64,000 nt of DNA from Dasyornis broadbenti (taxonomy: Eukaryota > Chordata > Aves > Passeriformes > Dasyornithidae). The first letter of the stretch is position 1. Each line of letters opens with the position of its first letter. The position numbers and the translations under genes are program-made. The stretch is taken from positions 714,148 through 778,147 of the forward strand of contig VZRN01002950.1 in the NCBI GenBank assembly GCA_013397935.1, read 5' to 3'. Shown in pieces: positions 62,616-64,000 of the stretch. The notes under the pieces were generated by a model that was not told where the DNA came from, did not search any database, and saw only the letters and a program-made list of their open reading frames with translations.

Positions 62616-62710
62616 AAAACAAAGATAAACAAACAAAACCCCAAAAGCAACCAAAAGAAAAACCAACTAACCAACCCAAAAAACCCCCACAAAAGTACAA
62701 ACCAAAAAAT
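62616..62710. repeat. A/C-rich simple repeat (CAAA / CCAA)n
   Basis: About 95 bases dominated by A and C, with AACC, CCAA and CAAAA units. It is impure, and is the third large plus-strand tract of this kind in the window. Confidence 0.9.
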
Positions 62711-63240
62711 AGGTGATGAGGACTTCAAAAAGAAAACTGTAGACCAAACTTGTACCTGCTGCCTGCATGTTGTCTCAACATGACAGCCAAGCTACCCATC
62801 ATTTAGAACCTGAAAATATGATGAGAGCTTTGTAATAGAATACTAGGAGAAATAAAGAGATTCCAGTAAGGTAAAAATCTTAGAGTCAAATCCATTCCGT
62901 AATCTTAGAGACAGGTCACAGTTATCAAAAGGAATTCACACAATCACTGAATGAAACTCACCCAGGGCAAATGGCTGGCATGATAAATAACACGATCCTC
63001 TGCTGGCAAACAGTCAGCAAAAGACATCAAAAAATTTTTAACATCCCACACAGTGCATTTCACACCACAAAGATTCAGGATATGAAGTCTTATTCTCTCA
63101 CTTAAACTTGTGCTTTAACTCAAATTCAACAAAACCATAGTCTTAGCTAAGTCTTATGCTCGATGAGCCCACACTTTATCAGAGCAGGACACATTTTTTT
63201 AACAGAATTTTTAAAAAGGAAATTGTACATCTCCATCTCA
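62711..63240. other. Non-coding stretch, nothing recognised
   Basis: Unique-looking AT-rich sequence with no gene or repeat recognised. Confidence 0.45.
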
Positions 63241-63246
63241 TGTTTA

Positions 63247-63412
63247 GCCGCAAATATGTTGTTGCAGGTCCCTCTTCCTCATAAATGATATTCCTGTAAG
63301 GCAGATGAGCCAAAACTGTGAATCTGGGCTTTGGTGTGCCTCATACCGGGCCAAAGCACAAAACCGATCATTTTTCCAACAGCAGCATCTGTGTAGAAAT
63401 CTAGTGTCTACA
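63247..63412 (-). other. Possible exon with two alternative acceptors, unidentified
   Basis: On the minus strand a T-rich tract ends in 'gctagcag' (acceptor at 63413-63414, exon from 63412). The next 55 codons are open, reading Val-Asp-Thr-Arg-Phe-Leu, with Cys-Cys-Cys close behind, to a TAA near 63247. A second strong acceptor, 'ctcatctgccttacag', lies inside (exon from 63293). It opens another frame reading Asn-Ile-Ile-Tyr-Glu-Glu-Glu-Gly-Pro. No good donor follows either. No family is recognised, so this stays a low-confidence proposal. Confidence 0.15.
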
Positions 63413-63469
63413 CTGCTAGCCACACATAAAATAATTAAGAAAAAAAATAAAAGAAGATGAAGAGTCAAG

Positions 63470-63986
63470 CAATAACATCATTTACCAATACCATCGCATT
63501 TAATAGCCATACAGGGTCAGTATGAAGACCTGGTACATTCTCATTTGCAGCTGCTGTTCCACTTTGTCAGACTGAAACTTAATAGTTCTAAGAGTAGGCT
63601 TCAGACAATCAGTAAAAAATTAACACATTTTTGGTCCAGTCCAGTTTGCTTCCTCCAGAAACCAGCTCCTCCATTACTTCTGTTGCAATCAATAGTGCTT
63701 TTAATAGATAAAATACAAGGGGAGTCAGTTTATGGCATTTAAAGCTAAACACACAGAGGAATGACACTGCAAAAACAGTGTGTCAATACATAGGTAATAT
63801 AGACATTATTAAAAAATATATACATTACCACACTGATTTGTTTTTTACCACATTAAGCATATAGTGCAAAAGATAACAAATCAAAATTGCAAAAGCCTCA
63901 GGATATAAAGACAGCATGTTGTTTTATAAGTAGAAGCAGAGAGCCAGAAGAGCACTTACTAAATTGATGCCTGAAAGCAGTTTTCC
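63470..63986. other. Non-coding stretch, nothing recognised
   Basis: Unique-looking AT-rich sequence. No gene or repeat was seen. Confidence 0.45.
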
Positions 63987-64000
63987 TTTTTTTTTTTTTT
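63987..64000. repeat. Poly-T at window end
   Basis: At least 14 T run off the edge of the window, so the true length is unknown. Confidence 0.85.

Noticed and set aside
1..64000. CRISPR array, operon, phage or plasmid features
   Set aside because: No regularly spaced direct repeats, no dense gene array and no ribosome-binding pattern. The repeats present are those of a bird nuclear genome.

Overview
The window looks like ordinary bird nuclear DNA from an intergenic region or very large introns. It is AT-rich, and no reading frame could be assigned with confidence to a known protein. There are no operons, ribosome-binding sites or dense genes. The avian call rests on several CR1 retrotransposon fragments, two of them with recognisable CR1 3' ends, and on an endogenous-retrovirus-type LTR repeat of a kind I know from bird genomes, passerines among them. 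I cannot name the species or the neighbouring genes.

Layout. 1-11.9 kb is unique-looking AT-rich DNA, with a CpG-containing patch at 2.7-2.9 kb, an enhancer-like stretch at 7.9-8.8 kb and an exon-like minus-strand ORF at 10.4-10.63 kb. 11.9-14.0 kb holds a CR1 3' end, a long A/C-rich simple repeat and a MIR-like SINE. 14-27 kb is mostly unique, with a 38-base poly-T, a 33-bp tandem duplication, an exon-like ORF at 21.0-21.3 kb and a GC-richer patch at 22.4-22.9 kb. 27.7-29.8 kb contains a reversed CR1 end and the LTR-type repeat. 35.5-36.7 kb has two MIR-like fragments on opposite strands. 38.9-40.7 kb has a T/G-rich tract and two plus-strand exon-like patches. 43.6-44.83 kb is the largest element, a CR1 with part of its reverse transcriptase frame. 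45.5-45.85 kb is the most coding-like unidentified sequence. 52.4-53.1 kb carries a heavily decayed, much older CR1-lineage LINE. 57-62.7 kb has simple repeats and another reversed CR1 fragment. The window ends in poly-T.

No genes here can be shown to work together. The supported content is a layered record of transposons: ancient amniote repeats (MIR-like, old LINE), then avian CR1, then a retroviral LTR, in otherwise unique non-coding DNA. The candidate exons are proposals from reading frame plus splice-site appearance only. A window of this size should contain many chance frames of 100 codons or more, so they carry low confidence. I found nothing that convincingly looks like a new biological system.
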